This document shows positions 17,475 through 26,033 of a stretch of 32,322 nucleotides of DNA, in pieces. A program made the translations under genes and the position numbers. Source of the DNA: DATKZH01 sp964475955. GTDB lineage: Bacteria; Planctomycetota; Planctomycetia; Pirellulales; Thermoguttaceae. The number at the start of each line of letters is the position of its first letter. The first letter of the stretch is position 1. The stretch lies in the NCBI GenBank assembly GCA_964475955.1, contig CAYYZY010000078.1:1-32322 (forward strand). Direction: 5' to 3'. The notes below the pieces were generated by a model. The model saw only the letters and a program-made list of their open reading frames with translations. It was not told where the DNA came from and made no database searches.

Positions 17475-18932
17475 CTACTTCACCCGCTCGCGCCACTCGG
17501 CCCACTTGGCGCGCATCCGCCGCAGCGTTTCGGCGTGGGCCGGGTCGCCGGCCAAATTGTGCGCTTCGTGCGGGTCGTTCTCCAGATCGTACAGCTCCTC
17601 GTACGGCGGCTCGACGTCGACGAAGCGAATGTACTTGTAGTGCGGGTCGCGCACGGCCTCCGAGCAGGGAATCCTCGGGTGTTTGAACAGGTGCTCGTAG
17701 AAGAACTCCGCGCGCCACTCGGGATCCGCACCTTCGATGAGCGGCACCAGGCTGCATCCCTGCATCGTTGGGGGCGCCGCGATGCCGGCCATTTCGAGCA
17801 TGGTCGGCGCCAGGTCGATGCTCAGAACGGGCTGGTCGCGGCGCGTTCCGCGCGCTCCCGCCGGCAGCCGCGGGTCGTACACCACCAGCGGCACGCGGAT
17901 CGACACCTCGTGCGCGTACCACTTGCCCGCAAAGCCTCGCTCGCCCAGGTAAAAGCCGTTGTCGCCGGTGTAGACGATGATCGTGTTGTCGAGCAGGCCC
18001 TCCTCTTTGAGTTTGTCGACGATCCGCCCGACGACCCGGTCCACGCCGCTGATCAGCCGGTAGTATGACTTGACCGAGTGCTGGTACATCTCGGGCGTGG
18101 CGAACCGCAACTCCCACCGGCGACGGTTCTCCGAGGCCTTGAGGAACTCGGGCATCGACGCGAAGAACTCGGGGTCGGAAAGCGGGGCGGGCGGGATGGT
18201 GGCGTCCTGGTACATCGCGTGCAGCTTGGCGTCGTACGGGAACTGGCGGAAGGCGGGCTGGCCGTCCTGGCAGTGGGGCGCCTTGAAGCTGAACGAGAGG
18301 CAGAAGGGGCGGTCTCCCGGAACGCCTTCGAGGAATTCGATCGCCTGGTCGCCCATTCGAGCGGTCAGGTGCTGGCGATCGCGCTGCCCGGCGACCAGCC
18401 GCTCCCGATCGGGTTTCGGCGAAAGGTACTCGAAGGGATTTTCGCCCTGGAGCTTCGGATAGTAGCGATTCTGGCCCGGCCAGCCGCGGTTGTAGTCGAA
18501 GAGGTCCTTGGGCGGCGCGCCCACGCCCCACTTGCCGATGAAGCCGACGTAGTAACCCGCCTGCTCGAGCAAGCCGGGATACGTCTGGGCGAGTTGCCGG
18601 GACGTGAACTGCGTGCGGAAGTCCCACACGCCGTGCCGCGCGGCGTACTGGCCGGTGAAGATGCACGCCCGGTTCGTCATGCAGATCGACGTGGTCACGA
18701 AGCACCGATCGAAGACCACGCCCTCGGCGGCCAGCCGGTCGACGTGGGGGGTCCGGATGATCGGGTTCCCCATGCAGCCGAGCGTGTCCCATCGCTGGTC
18801 GTCGGTCAGCAGGAAGATGATGTTGGGCCGCTTCGCCTCGGCCGCGTGGCCCGCTTGAGCGAACAGGCCGAAAGCGTAGAGGGCTGACAGCAGGAGCGCC
18901 GCCGGGAGTCGTCTTCGCATTCGAGGTAGCAT
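17475..18932 (-). CDS. Secreted sulfatase (CMTNR site)
   Basis: 485 residues from the ATG at 18932, chosen because GGAGG sits 6 nt upstream; in-frame ATGs at 18959 and 18920 are alternatives. Signal peptide with Arg-rich start and cleavage near residue 31. Sulfatase features: RPNIIFLLTDDQRWD (D44, D45), formylglycine site C84-M-T-N-R88 followed by ACIFTGQ, then IVYTGDNG and a final LYDLENDPHEAHNL tail typical of the family. The motif lacks the usual Pro at position three and Ser/Ala at four. Substrate unknown; genomic context suggests a polysaccharide sulfate. The much longer minus frame running to 20885 is not this gene but an overlap with antisense frame of the next. Confidence 0.9.
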   Translation of the reverse strand: MLPRMRRRLPAALLLSALYAFGLFAQAGHAAEAKRPNIIFLLTDDQRWDTLGCMGNPIIRTPHVDRLAAEGVVFDRCFVTTSICMTNRACIFTGQYAARHGVWDFRTQFTSRQLAQTYPGLLEQAGYYVGFIGKWGVGAPPKDLFDYNRGWPGQNRYYPKLQGENPFEYLSPKPDRERLVAGQRDRQHLTARMGDQAIEFLEGVPGDRPFCLSFSFKAPHCQDGQPAFRQFPYDAKLHAMYQDATIPPAPLSDPEFFASMPEFLKASENRRRWELRFATPEMYQHSVKSYYRLISGVDRVVGRIVDKLKEEGLLDNTIIVYTGDNGFYLGERGFAGKWYAHEVSIRVPLVVYDPRLPAGARGTRRDQPVLSIDLAPTMLEMAGIAAPPTMQGCSLVPLIEGADPEWRAEFFYEHLFKHPRIPCSEAVRDPHYKYIRFVDVEPPYEELYDLENDPHEAHNLAGDPAHAETLRRMRAKWAEWRERVK

Positions 18933-19006
18933 CCTGATCCTCCGCCGTAGGTGTGTCATTCGTGGTCGGCAGCTCTCCGAGTCTACCCTGGAGGGGCCGC
19001 TCGCGT

Positions 19007-21298
19007 CTACCGGCCGAGCGCCGCCAGCCGCACGATGTGCTCCGCCGCCTGGCGACGCAACCGCCGGTAGTCGGGCCCGTCGAGCTTGCGCGCAAGCCGG
19101 ACCAACAGGGGGCTCTCCTCCTCGATCGGCTCCAGGTCGGCATGAGGGGGCGTCACGCCGGGGCGCAAGTTGTCGAGCCACGTTCGTGCGTCCGCGGCCT
19201 CCGGCGTGTCGGCGTGTTCGGCGATCAGGGCCTCGAGCGTGGCCAAGTAGCGCATGTCGTCGACACCCTCGCGGAACCCGACCCAGTGCCGGGTGGGGAC
19301 CATTTCGCTCGGGTCGTCCGGGTGGGGGGCCGCGTAGGCGAAGTCGCCGCCGCGGAGCCGGGGGCCGTCGGTGGCGTCGAACGGGTTCCCCTTCACCGAA
19401 TAGTACATCCACGGCACGTGCACCTTGAGCGGGCTCGTCCACAGGTAGTAGCCGTTTACCAGCCGGGTCCACTCCGCCGGAAAGAACGCACCGCGGATGT
19501 TGTGGTACAGCCAAGCCTCGTCGCCCGACGCTTCCAGCTCGCGGCGGAGGTCCTCGAACGTGTTGCCCGCGCGGATCCACGAGTCCATGCAGTGGCCGTT
19601 GTAGCAGCGCACGTCGACGTACGGGTCGCAGCGGCGCATCATGTCGGCCACGTCGCGTTTCGGGTCGTTGTGCAGCGTGATGTACACGCGGAGCGACGGA
19701 ACCTGGCGCACCGCCTCGGTGAAAGCGATGTACCGGGGCATCCGTTCGCGGCCGAAGATCTCGTCCATGTGCGTGGCCAGGAACTCGAACTCGGGGTACT
19801 CCTTGGAGAGTTCGACCCGGCCGCTCGGAAGCCGCGAATCGCCGCAGCGCAGGTCGGTCACTTCGACGGTCAGCTCGTCGAGGTCCGCGACGGCGTAGAC
19901 GACGAAGTTGACCGGCTCGTACTCGCCCGGCGCGGCGAACGCCTCCAGCGGCCGGCCGACGTCGCCCGAGGCCGGAGGGCGCGCCGGGTCGATCTCGTCT
20001 TCCCAGCACTTGGCGGCGACGAGGAACGGGGAGGCGGAATCGAGCAGGAACGTGTAATCGTCGGCCGACACCTGGCGCCGGTACATGTCGATTTCGGCCG
20101 GGTCGAGCTTGCGCGCGGCGTGGAGCACTTCGTCGTCGGTACGTCGCAGCACGGCACCGGCCCAGATACCGTGCCCGGCCCGGACTCCGGTGGCGGCGGG
20201 GCCGCGTCGCGTGACGAGCCTGAGCTCCTCGACGCCGGCGATCTCGACGCGGATCGGGAGCGGCTCCTGCCCGAGCGTGCGCGGCCCCGAGTCGAAGAGT
20301 TGCTCGCCGTCGCCCCACACCTCGAACGAGCACGAGGCGCCGGCCGGCGATAGGGGGCAAACGCCCACATTGGCCTCGAACGTGCGGAAGGGCTCCGCAA
20401 GCCGCGTGGAGATTTCCGAGCCGGGCGCGCAGGCGATCCCCTTCGCGTACCGGCGGCCGTCGAGGATCAGCGGAATGCCGACGTCGCCCAGCAGGCGCCA
20501 CTCGTCGAGCAGGGCCCGGTCGGCCGGCTGCCAGGCGAGGTCGCTCGCGTAGCGATACGGCGGATGGAGGGCCTTTTGGATCGCCGCCCGGGCGTCGGCG
20601 GCGGTGAACCTCCGCTTGGAGATGCGGAACGCGTCGATCGCGGCGTCGTCGGCCGTGAGGGTGATCGTCTCCGGCGCCGCGCCGGGCATTTGGGCGTCGG
20701 TCGCCGTGCGGGGGCCCTCCTCCCCGTCGACGTAGACGTGCAGCCGGCCTTGCCCCCACGCAAAGGCGACGTGGTGCCAGGTGGCGGCCTTCCAGTCCCG
20801 AACGTGGGCGTCGGCCCGGCGCCAGGTCCACTGGTCGCCCTCGCCCGCCGCGATCGCGATGCCTAGGCGCCCGCCGCCGAGGCAATTGACGTTGAGATAG
20901 TGCTCTTCACCCATCCGGCAGGAGACGAATCGGTGCGTCTCGGGGTCGTCGCCCGGCCAGTGCGGCTTGACCCAGAAGTCGATCGTCCCTTGCGGGGGAT
21001 GGAAGTTGCCGTCGTCGCCGCGCCAGGCGATTGTGTCGCGGGGGGCCATGTCGACGCCCGCCCCGAACCGCCCCGCGGTAGGGCCGGTGGGCGTGATGCG
21101 CGTGTCGGCCGTGGCGGTGCCGATCGCGTAGTCGGCGTCGGCCGAGCGGTCGAACTGGACCAGAAGGAGCGTATCGCGGTCGGGGACGGGCTGGGCCGAG
21201 GCGGACGGTGGGATCAGGCCCAGCGTCCCCATCAGGCACGTCAAGGCGAGTCGTCTTCCCGCCAGGTGGAAGCAGAAGGGGGCGCGACGGTGTCGCAT
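19007..21298 (-). CDS. Secreted LamG-NPCBM-DUF4091 (GH123-like) protein
   Basis: 763 residues from the ATG at 21298, which is 7 nt from AAGGAG; a GTG one codon earlier is only 4 nt away. Sec signal (cleavage after about residue 35). Domains: LamG concanavalin-like (about 45-245), NPCBM-like (about 285-395, KGIACAPGSEI and FEANVG), then a catalytic-type region with the acidic pair D512-E513 (THMDEIFG) and a DUF4091 C-terminal block (HWVGFREGVDDMRYL, about 660-690). In GH123, DUF4091 accompanies N-acetylgalactosaminidase catalysis using an Asp-Glu pair; activity here is inferred only. It is divergent from the dehydratase gene across a region holding a 24-bp hairpin. Confidence 0.8.
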   Translation of the reverse strand: MRHRRAPFCFHLAGRRLALTCLMGTLGLIPPSASAQPVPDRDTLLLVQFDRSADADYAIGTATADTRITPTGPTAGRFGAGVDMAPRDTIAWRGDDGNFHPPQGTIDFWVKPHWPGDDPETHRFVSCRMGEEHYLNVNCLGGGRLGIAIAAGEGDQWTWRRADAHVRDWKAATWHHVAFAWGQGRLHVYVDGEEGPRTATDAQMPGAAPETITLTADDAAIDAFRISKRRFTAADARAAIQKALHPPYRYASDLAWQPADRALLDEWRLLGDVGIPLILDGRRYAKGIACAPGSEISTRLAEPFRTFEANVGVCPLSPAGASCSFEVWGDGEQLFDSGPRTLGQEPLPIRVEIAGVEELRLVTRRGPAATGVRAGHGIWAGAVLRRTDDEVLHAARKLDPAEIDMYRRQVSADDYTFLLDSASPFLVAAKCWEDEIDPARPPASGDVGRPLEAFAAPGEYEPVNFVVYAVADLDELTVEVTDLRCGDSRLPSGRVELSKEYPEFEFLATHMDEIFGRERMPRYIAFTEAVRQVPSLRVYITLHNDPKRDVADMMRRCDPYVDVRCYNGHCMDSWIRAGNTFEDLRRELEASGDEAWLYHNIRGAFFPAEWTRLVNGYYLWTSPLKVHVPWMYYSVKGNPFDATDGPRLRGGDFAYAAPHPDDPSEMVPTRHWVGFREGVDDMRYLATLEALIAEHADTPEAADARTWLDNLRPGVTPPHADLEPIEEESPLLVRLARKLDGPDYRRLRRQAAEHIVRLAALGR

Positions 21299-21523
21299 CA
21301 CAGGGCTCCTTTGCTATCGTGTGCGGAAGACGCGAGTCGATTTCGTGGGGCACGTGGGAAACCGCTCCCCACCTTGGAGCGTCCGCTCCGCATGATAGCG
21401 GCGATCGGCGCCCCTTGCCAGTTTCCGCCGAACGCTTCGGTCGTTGCGTTGCGCCGCCGGGGCGTTATCATGGCAGGCGTCGAGCCGCGCGAGCAGCCGA
21501 AGGACAGCTTCTGTATTTCCAGG

Positions 21524-21582
21524 GTAGTAGGCACACTCCGTGTGCCGCGACCAGCGGACGGCACACGGAGTGTGCCTGCTAC
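21524..21582. repeat. Long nested hairpin in the divergent promoter region
   Basis: Arms of 24 nt (21524-21547 and 21559-21582) pair with one T-G wobble around an 11-nt loop. Each arm is itself a small palindrome: GGCACAC-tcc-GTGTGCC on the left and GGCACAC-gga-GTGTGCC on the right. It can therefore fold either as one long stem or as two small hairpins, like a BIME/REP pair. It sits 62 nt before the dehydratase start. Confidence 0.8.
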
Positions 21583-21643
21583 GGATACCGGGAGCTCCTT
21601 CTTCGACCCGCCTCTAACATGGGACTTGTGGGAGTATAGCGTG

Positions 21644-22900
21644 ATGGCACTCCATAAGAAGCCGCGACGCGCGATGACCCGGCGCGGGATGATCCGACGT
21701 GCGATCGGCGGCGCCGGGCTCGGCGCCATGGCCGCCACGGCGCACGCGGCCGAAATGCAGACGGCGCGCGACGCCCCCGTTGCGTCCAAGGACCGGCTGC
21801 GGATCACCCGCCTGGAGACCTTCCTGGTCAAGCCCCGCTGGCTGTTCCTCAAGGTGCACACGAACGCCGGCATCGTGGGTCTCGGGGAGCCCCTGCTCGA
21901 AGGGAGGGCGAAAACCTGTGCGACCGCCGTAGAGGAGCTCGCCCCCTACCTGGTCGGCAAGGACCCGCGCCGCGTGGTGCACCACTGGCAGGCCATCTAT
22001 CGCCACGCCTTCTATCGCGGCGGACCCATCCTGACCAGCGCCCTAAGCGGCGTCGATCAGGCGCTCTGGGACATCAAGGGAAAGGCCCTCGGCGTGCCTG
22101 TCTACGAGCTACTCGGCGGGCCGACCCGCGATCGCGTGCGCGTCTACCTGCACGCCGGAAGTCCCGAGTCGATTCGCGCGGGCATTGCCCGGGGGTTCAC
22201 GGCGTTCAAGACCGGCCCCGCCAAGCGCCGCGCCGCGCGCATCGTGGAGACCAAGGGATTCGTCGAGCGGCTGGCCGAGCGCTTCGCCGAGCTGCGCGAC
22301 GCGGCCGGCCCCGAGAACGACGTGGCCATCGACTTCCACGGCGCCGTGCCGCCGGCAACGGCTAAGCTCTTGATCAAGGCCCTGGAGCCGCACCAGCCGC
22401 TTTTTGTCGAGGAGCCCGTCCAGTGCCAGAACGTCGACGTGCTGGCCGACGTCGCGCGGGGCACGTTCCTGCCGATCGCCACGGGCGAGCGCATCTTCAC
22501 CAAGTGGGGGTTCCGCGAGATCCTGGAGAAGCGCGCGGCCGCGATCCTCCAGCCCGACCTCTGCCACGCGGGCGGGATCACCGAGGTCCGCCTAATCGCC
22601 GGCATGGCCGAGGCCTACTACACGGCGATCGCCCCGCACAACCCGATGGGCCCCATCTCCCTCGCCGCCGGCCTCCAGGTAGCGGCCTCGATTCCGAATT
22701 TCTTCTGCCAGGAGCAGGTCACGCTGGGCGAGGAGTACATCAAGCGCCCGTTCCAAGTCGAAAACGGATACGTTCCCATCCCCACGGGCCCGGGCTTGGG
22801 AATCGAGCTCGACGAAGAGGCCCTGGCCGACAAAATCGGCCACGACTGGCGCAACAAAGAGACGTACGACGCGGACGACGGTTCGGTGGTGGATTGGTGA
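21644..22900 (+). CDS. Galactonate dehydratase family enzyme with twin-arginine-like leader
   Basis: 418 residues from the ATG at 21644 (GGGAG about 9 nt upstream); the longer open frame upstream is noncoding. Enolase-superfamily, mandelate racemase subgroup, close to DgoD: AIDFHG (Asp and His metal/acid-base site), VEEPV, GER, a catalytic histidine in IAPHNPMGP and CQEQ near the end match the ligands of the E. coli enzyme in order, and the C-terminal GPGLGIELDEEAL block also matches. Reaction by family: dehydration of D-galactonate (or a similar aldonate) to the 2-keto-3-deoxy acid. Odd: about 35 leader residues with RRGMIRR followed by a hydrophobic stretch and AHA, suggesting Tat export. 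Followed by a Tct transporter, 153 nt downstream. Confidence 0.88.
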   Translation: MALHKKPRRAMTRRGMIRRAIGGAGLGAMAATAHAAEMQTARDAPVASKDRLRITRLETFLVKPRWLFLKVHTNAGIVGLGEPLLEGRAKTCATAVEELAPYLVGKDPRRVVHHWQAIYRHAFYRGGPILTSALSGVDQALWDIKGKALGVPVYELLGGPTRDRVRVYLHAGSPESIRAGIARGFTAFKTGPAKRRAARIVETKGFVERLAERFAELRDAAGPENDVAIDFHGAVPPATAKLLIKALEPHQPLFVEEPVQCQNVDVLADVARGTFLPIATGERIFTKWGFREILEKRAAAILQPDLCHAGGITEVRLIAGMAEAYYTAIAPHNPMGPISLAAGLQVAASIPNFFCQEQVTLGEEYIKRPFQVENGYVPIPTGPGLGIELDEEALADKIGHDWRNKETYDADDGSVVDW

Positions 22901-22963
22901 GGGAGGTGGGAGTCGGGAGTAGGGAGGCAGGAGTGGGGAGGCAGGAGTGGGGAGTGGGGAGTG
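22901..22963 (+). repeat. Heptanucleotide tandem repeat GGGAGTN x 9 (G-quadruplex-prone)
   Basis: Nine consecutive 7-bp units starting right after the dehydratase stop: gggaggt, gggagtc, gggagta, gggaggc, aggagtg, gggaggc, aggagtg, gggagtg, gggagtg. The first four GGG runs are separated by exactly 4 nt, a canonical G-quadruplex pattern on the plus strand. G-rich degenerate sequence continues to about 23020. It resembles the short tandem heptamers (STRR) known from filamentous cyanobacteria. Confidence 0.85.
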
Positions 22964-23053
22964 GAGGATGGTGGGGGGGTGAGTGGAGGGGTGGAGAGAG
23001 GAACGGACAGATCGGAACCGACCGAGGCCAAGCGCGCTGATGCGAAAAACAAT

Positions 23054-24436
23054 ATGCTGAACCCTGAACCCCGAATCCTGACCCCTCCCTTCGGTAGGAC
23101 GGCGCTTGCGCTTGCCCTGGCGGGCGCCGTCGGCCTGCTTGGTTGTGAGCGGGGTACGGAGTATCCGAACCGGCCGATCATGCTGATCTGTCCCTGGGCG
23201 GCCGGCGGGGGGACCGACCGCACGGCGCGCCAGGTGGCCGTCCTGCTGGAGCACGAGCTGGGCACGCCGGTCAACGTGGTCAACGCCACCGGCGGCGCGG
23301 GCGTGACCGGCCACACTCGCGGCGCGCTCGCCCGGCCCGACGGCTACACGCTGACCATGGTCACGGTCGAAATCAACATGCTCCACTGGCGCGGGCTGAC
23401 GAACGTGTCGTACGCCGACTTCCAGCCGATCGGGCTGGTGAACGAGGACGCGGCGGCCCTGTTCGTCCGCAGCGACGCGCCGTGGCAGGATCTCGCACAG
23501 CTCGAGGAGCACATCCGCACGCATCGCGGCGAGCTGAAGGCTTCGGGCACCGCCCAGGGGGGCATTTGGCACCTGGGCTTCGCCGGCTGGCTCAACCAGG
23601 TGGGGCTCCGCCCGGACGACGCGATTTGGGTCTCCATCAACGGCTCGGCCCCTTCGCTTCAGGAGTTGATGGCCGGGGGCGTCGACGCCGTCTGCTGTAG
23701 CCTGCCCGAGGCGCAGTCGCTCCTCGAGGCGGGCCGCATCCGCTGCCTGGGCGTGATGGCCGACGAGCGTTTGGCCCCGTTTCCCGACGTGCCCACGTTC
23801 CGCGAGCAGGGCGTCGATTGGACGCTCACCGGCTGGCGGGGCGTGTGCCTGCCCGACGGCGCCCCGCCTGAAGTGACCGAGCGGCTCGTCCGGGCCCTGC
23901 GCCGCGTGGCGCAGAGCGACGAGTTCGCCCGCTTCATGCGGAGCAACGGGTTCGACGTCACCTGGCAGCCGCCCGACGAATTCCGGGCGACCATGGCGCG
24001 CGTCGACCGGCAGCTTGGCAACCTGCTCACCAGCGACGCGTTTCGGTCGATGCACCGCACGCGGTTCGGCCCGATGTTCTTTCCCACCGTGTTGTTCGCG
24101 CTGCTCGGGATCGTGTTCCTGGGCTTGATCGCCACCGGCGGATTGCGGCGGCCGGAGCACGTCGAGCCGATCTTGCGGCGCGGCCTGGTGCGGTTGGCCG
24201 AGATCGTGGTCTGGGTCGTGGCCTACCTGATGTTGGTCGAGACGGCCGGATTCCTGGCCACGGCCGGGCTGTTGACCGTGCTCTTGATGGGGCGGCTCGG
24301 CGACGGCTCGCTCGCCGGCTGGGCGAGCGCGCTTCTCATTTCGGCGGTGACCGTGCCGCTGGTGTACCTGGTGTTCGCGGTCGGGCTGCACGTGCCGCTG
24401 CCGCAACGTTGGCTGGAGCTTTGGCTGGGCTGGTGA
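23054..24436 (+). CDS. Tripartite tricarboxylate transporter: TctC (Bug) lipoprotein fused to TctB
   Basis: 460 residues from the ATG at 23054. Residues 1-31 form a lipoprotein signal with a lipobox ending VGLLGC31. Residues about 36-325 are a Bug/TctC solute-binding domain: YPNRPIMLICPWAAGGGTD, NATGGAGVTGHT and the LMAGGVDAVCC pocket-side strand are family hallmarks. From M341 to the end come at least three membrane helices, closing with VYLVFAVGLHVPLP, the terminal signature of TctB. The two normally separate subunits are thus one chain, anchored by both a lipid and helices. TctA follows after 4 nt. Ligand by context: galactonate or its dehydration product (inference). The first codons are built from a heptamer repeat, so the exact start is less sure. 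Confidence 0.85.
   Translation: MLNPEPRILTPPFGRTALALALAGAVGLLGCERGTEYPNRPIMLICPWAAGGGTDRTARQVAVLLEHELGTPVNVVNATGGAGVTGHTRGALARPDGYTLTMVTVEINMLHWRGLTNVSYADFQPIGLVNEDAAALFVRSDAPWQDLAQLEEHIRTHRGELKASGTAQGGIWHLGFAGWLNQVGLRPDDAIWVSINGSAPSLQELMAGGVDAVCCSLPEAQSLLEAGRIRCLGVMADERLAPFPDVPTFREQGVDWTLTGWRGVCLPDGAPPEVTERLVRALRRVAQSDEFARFMRSNGFDVTWQPPDEFRATMARVDRQLGNLLTSDAFRSMHRTRFGPMFFPTVLFALLGIVFLGLIATGGLRRPEHVEPILRRGLVRLAEIVVWVVAYLMLVETAGFLATAGLLTVLLMGRLGDGSLAGWASALLISAVTVPLVYLVFAVGLHVPLPQRWLELWLGW
23057..23084 (+). repeat. Second heptamer tract inside the transporter start
   Basis: Four 7-bp units, ctgaacc, ctgaacc, ccgaatc, ctgaccc, encode residues 2-10 of the TctC-TctB protein. Different in sequence from the G-rich tract 94 nt upstream but of the same period. 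Confidence 0.6.
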
Positions 24437-24440
24437 CCGG

Positions 24441-26033
24441 ATGAGCGAACTCGTGGCGCAGGCAACGTCGAACCTCAGCGAGGCCGTGGCCTTGGTGCTG
24501 GGCGACCCGTACGTGCTGGCGATTCTCGTGGCCGCGTCGGCCTATGGCGTGTTCATGGGGGCCGTGCCCGGGCTGACCGCGACGATGGCCGTCGCGCTGA
24601 TCGTCCCGGTCACCTACTTCCTCGACCCGATTCCGGCGCTGGCGGCGATCGTCGCCCTGGAAGCGTGCGCGATCTTCGCCGGCGACGTCCCCAACACGCT
24701 GCTCCGCATCCCCGGAACGCCCTCCTCGGCCGCCTACGCCGACGACGCCTACGCGCTGACGCGCTCGGGCCGGTCGGCCCAGGCCCTGGGCACCTGCCTC
24801 ACGTTCAGCGTGGCCGGCGGGCTGTTCGGCACGCTGGTGCTGATGCTGTTCGCGCCGGGGCTGGCGGAGATCACCTCGCTCTTCAGCGTGGCCGAGTACT
24901 TCTGGCTCTACGTGCTGGGCCTGAGCTGCGCGGTGATCGTCTCCCGCGGGTCGACGCTCAAGGCCACCTTCGGCCTGCTCATCGGCCTGCTCCTCTCGAC
25001 GGTGGGGCTCAGCGCCGTCCACACGCAGGCACGGTTCACCTTCGGGCAGGCGGAGCTGTTCCAGGGGATCAACTTCATCCCGGCGATGATCGGCCTGTTC
25101 GGCGTTTCCGAGATCTTTCGCAACGTGCTGCGGTTGGATGCGCGGGCCGAGGCGCCGGCGGTGCAGCAAGGGCGAGCGCGTTCCACGGCGACGCTCTGGA
25201 GGCGGTGGCTCGTCGAGCCGCTGCGTTCCGTGTTCGGCCGCGCGGTGCCCCTGCTTTGGCGCCGCAAGTGGCACGCCTTGCGCTCCGGCGTGATCGGCTC
25301 GTTGGTGGGAATGCTTCCCGGCGCGGGCGCCGACATCGGGGCCTGGGTGTCGCTGGCCGCCTCGAAGCGGGTCTCGAAAAAGCCGGAGGAGTACGGATCG
25401 GGATCGTTGGAGGGGATCGGCGACGCCACCGCGGCCAACAACTCGGCGCTGGCCGGGGCGTGGATTCCCGCGCTCGTGTTCGGCATCCCCGGCGATTCGG
25501 TCACGGCGATCGTGATCGGCGTGCTGTTGATGAAGAACGTCAAGCCCGGGCCGGAGATCTTCGACAAGCAAGGCCCCCTGGTCTACAGCATCTTCTTCAT
25601 GTTCCTGCTGGCCAACCTCGTCCTGGTGCCGGTGGGTTTTCTGGCGATCAAGGCGGGCGGATACGTGGTCCGCGTTCCGCGCCGCGTGTTGCTGCCCCTG
25701 ATCCTCCTGTTCTGCGTGATCGGCTCCTACGCGATCAACGGCAGCTACTTCGACGTCGGCGTGATGCTCGCCATGGGCATCCTCGGCTTCCTGCTCGAAC
25801 GCCGCGAGGTCCCTCTGGGACCGGTCGTGCTCGGCATCATCCTCGGCGGGCCGCTGGAAGAACGCTTCGTGCAGACCCTCACCGGCTCCGGCGGAAGCCT
25901 CGACGCCTTCTTCGCCTGGCCCCTGGCCGCCCCGCTGGGCATCCTCTGCGCCGTCGTCTGGCTGACCCCCCTCGTGCTGGCGATACGACGGCACCTCAAG
26001 GCCTCCCGGAACCGGAAAGGGTGCGGCACCTGA
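24441..26033 (+). CDS. Tripartite tricarboxylate transporter large membrane subunit TctA
   Basis: 530 residues; ATG at 24441, 4 nt after the TGA of the TctC-TctB gene, so translation is likely coupled. Many transmembrane segments. Family signatures are present twice, as expected for the duplicated TctA fold: RIPGTPSSAAYADDAYAL (about 90-108) with GRSAQALG, and PGAGADIGAW plus GIPGDSVTAIVIGVLLMKN (about 345-365). TctA forms the sodium- or proton-driven transport channel fed by the TctC protein. A hairpin lies 50 nt after the stop. Substrate not shown by sequence; the adjacent galactonate-dehydratase-type gene suggests sugar acids. Confidence 0.93.
   Translation: MSELVAQATSNLSEAVALVLGDPYVLAILVAASAYGVFMGAVPGLTATMAVALIVPVTYFLDPIPALAAIVALEACAIFAGDVPNTLLRIPGTPSSAAYADDAYALTRSGRSAQALGTCLTFSVAGGLFGTLVLMLFAPGLAEITSLFSVAEYFWLYVLGLSCAVIVSRGSTLKATFGLLIGLLLSTVGLSAVHTQARFTFGQAELFQGINFIPAMIGLFGVSEIFRNVLRLDARAEAPAVQQGRARSTATLWRRWLVEPLRSVFGRAVPLLWRRKWHALRSGVIGSLVGMLPGAGADIGAWVSLAASKRVSKKPEEYGSGSLEGIGDATAANNSALAGAWIPALVFGIPGDSVTAIVIGVLLMKNVKPGPEIFDKQGPLVYSIFFMFLLANLVLVPVGFLAIKAGGYVVRVPRRVLLPLILLFCVIGSYAINGSYFDVGVMLAMGILGFLLERREVPLGPVVLGIILGGPLEERFVQTLTGSGGSLDAFFAWPLAAPLGILCAVVWLTPLVLAIRRHLKASRNRKGCGT

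Noticed and set aside
17475..20885. A 1136-residue minus-strand frame covering sulfatase and upstream region
   Set aside because: Upstream of 18959 it is Arg/Pro/Gly-rich shadow of the LamG-DUF4091 gene in another frame; the sulfatase starts at 18932 with its own ribosome site.
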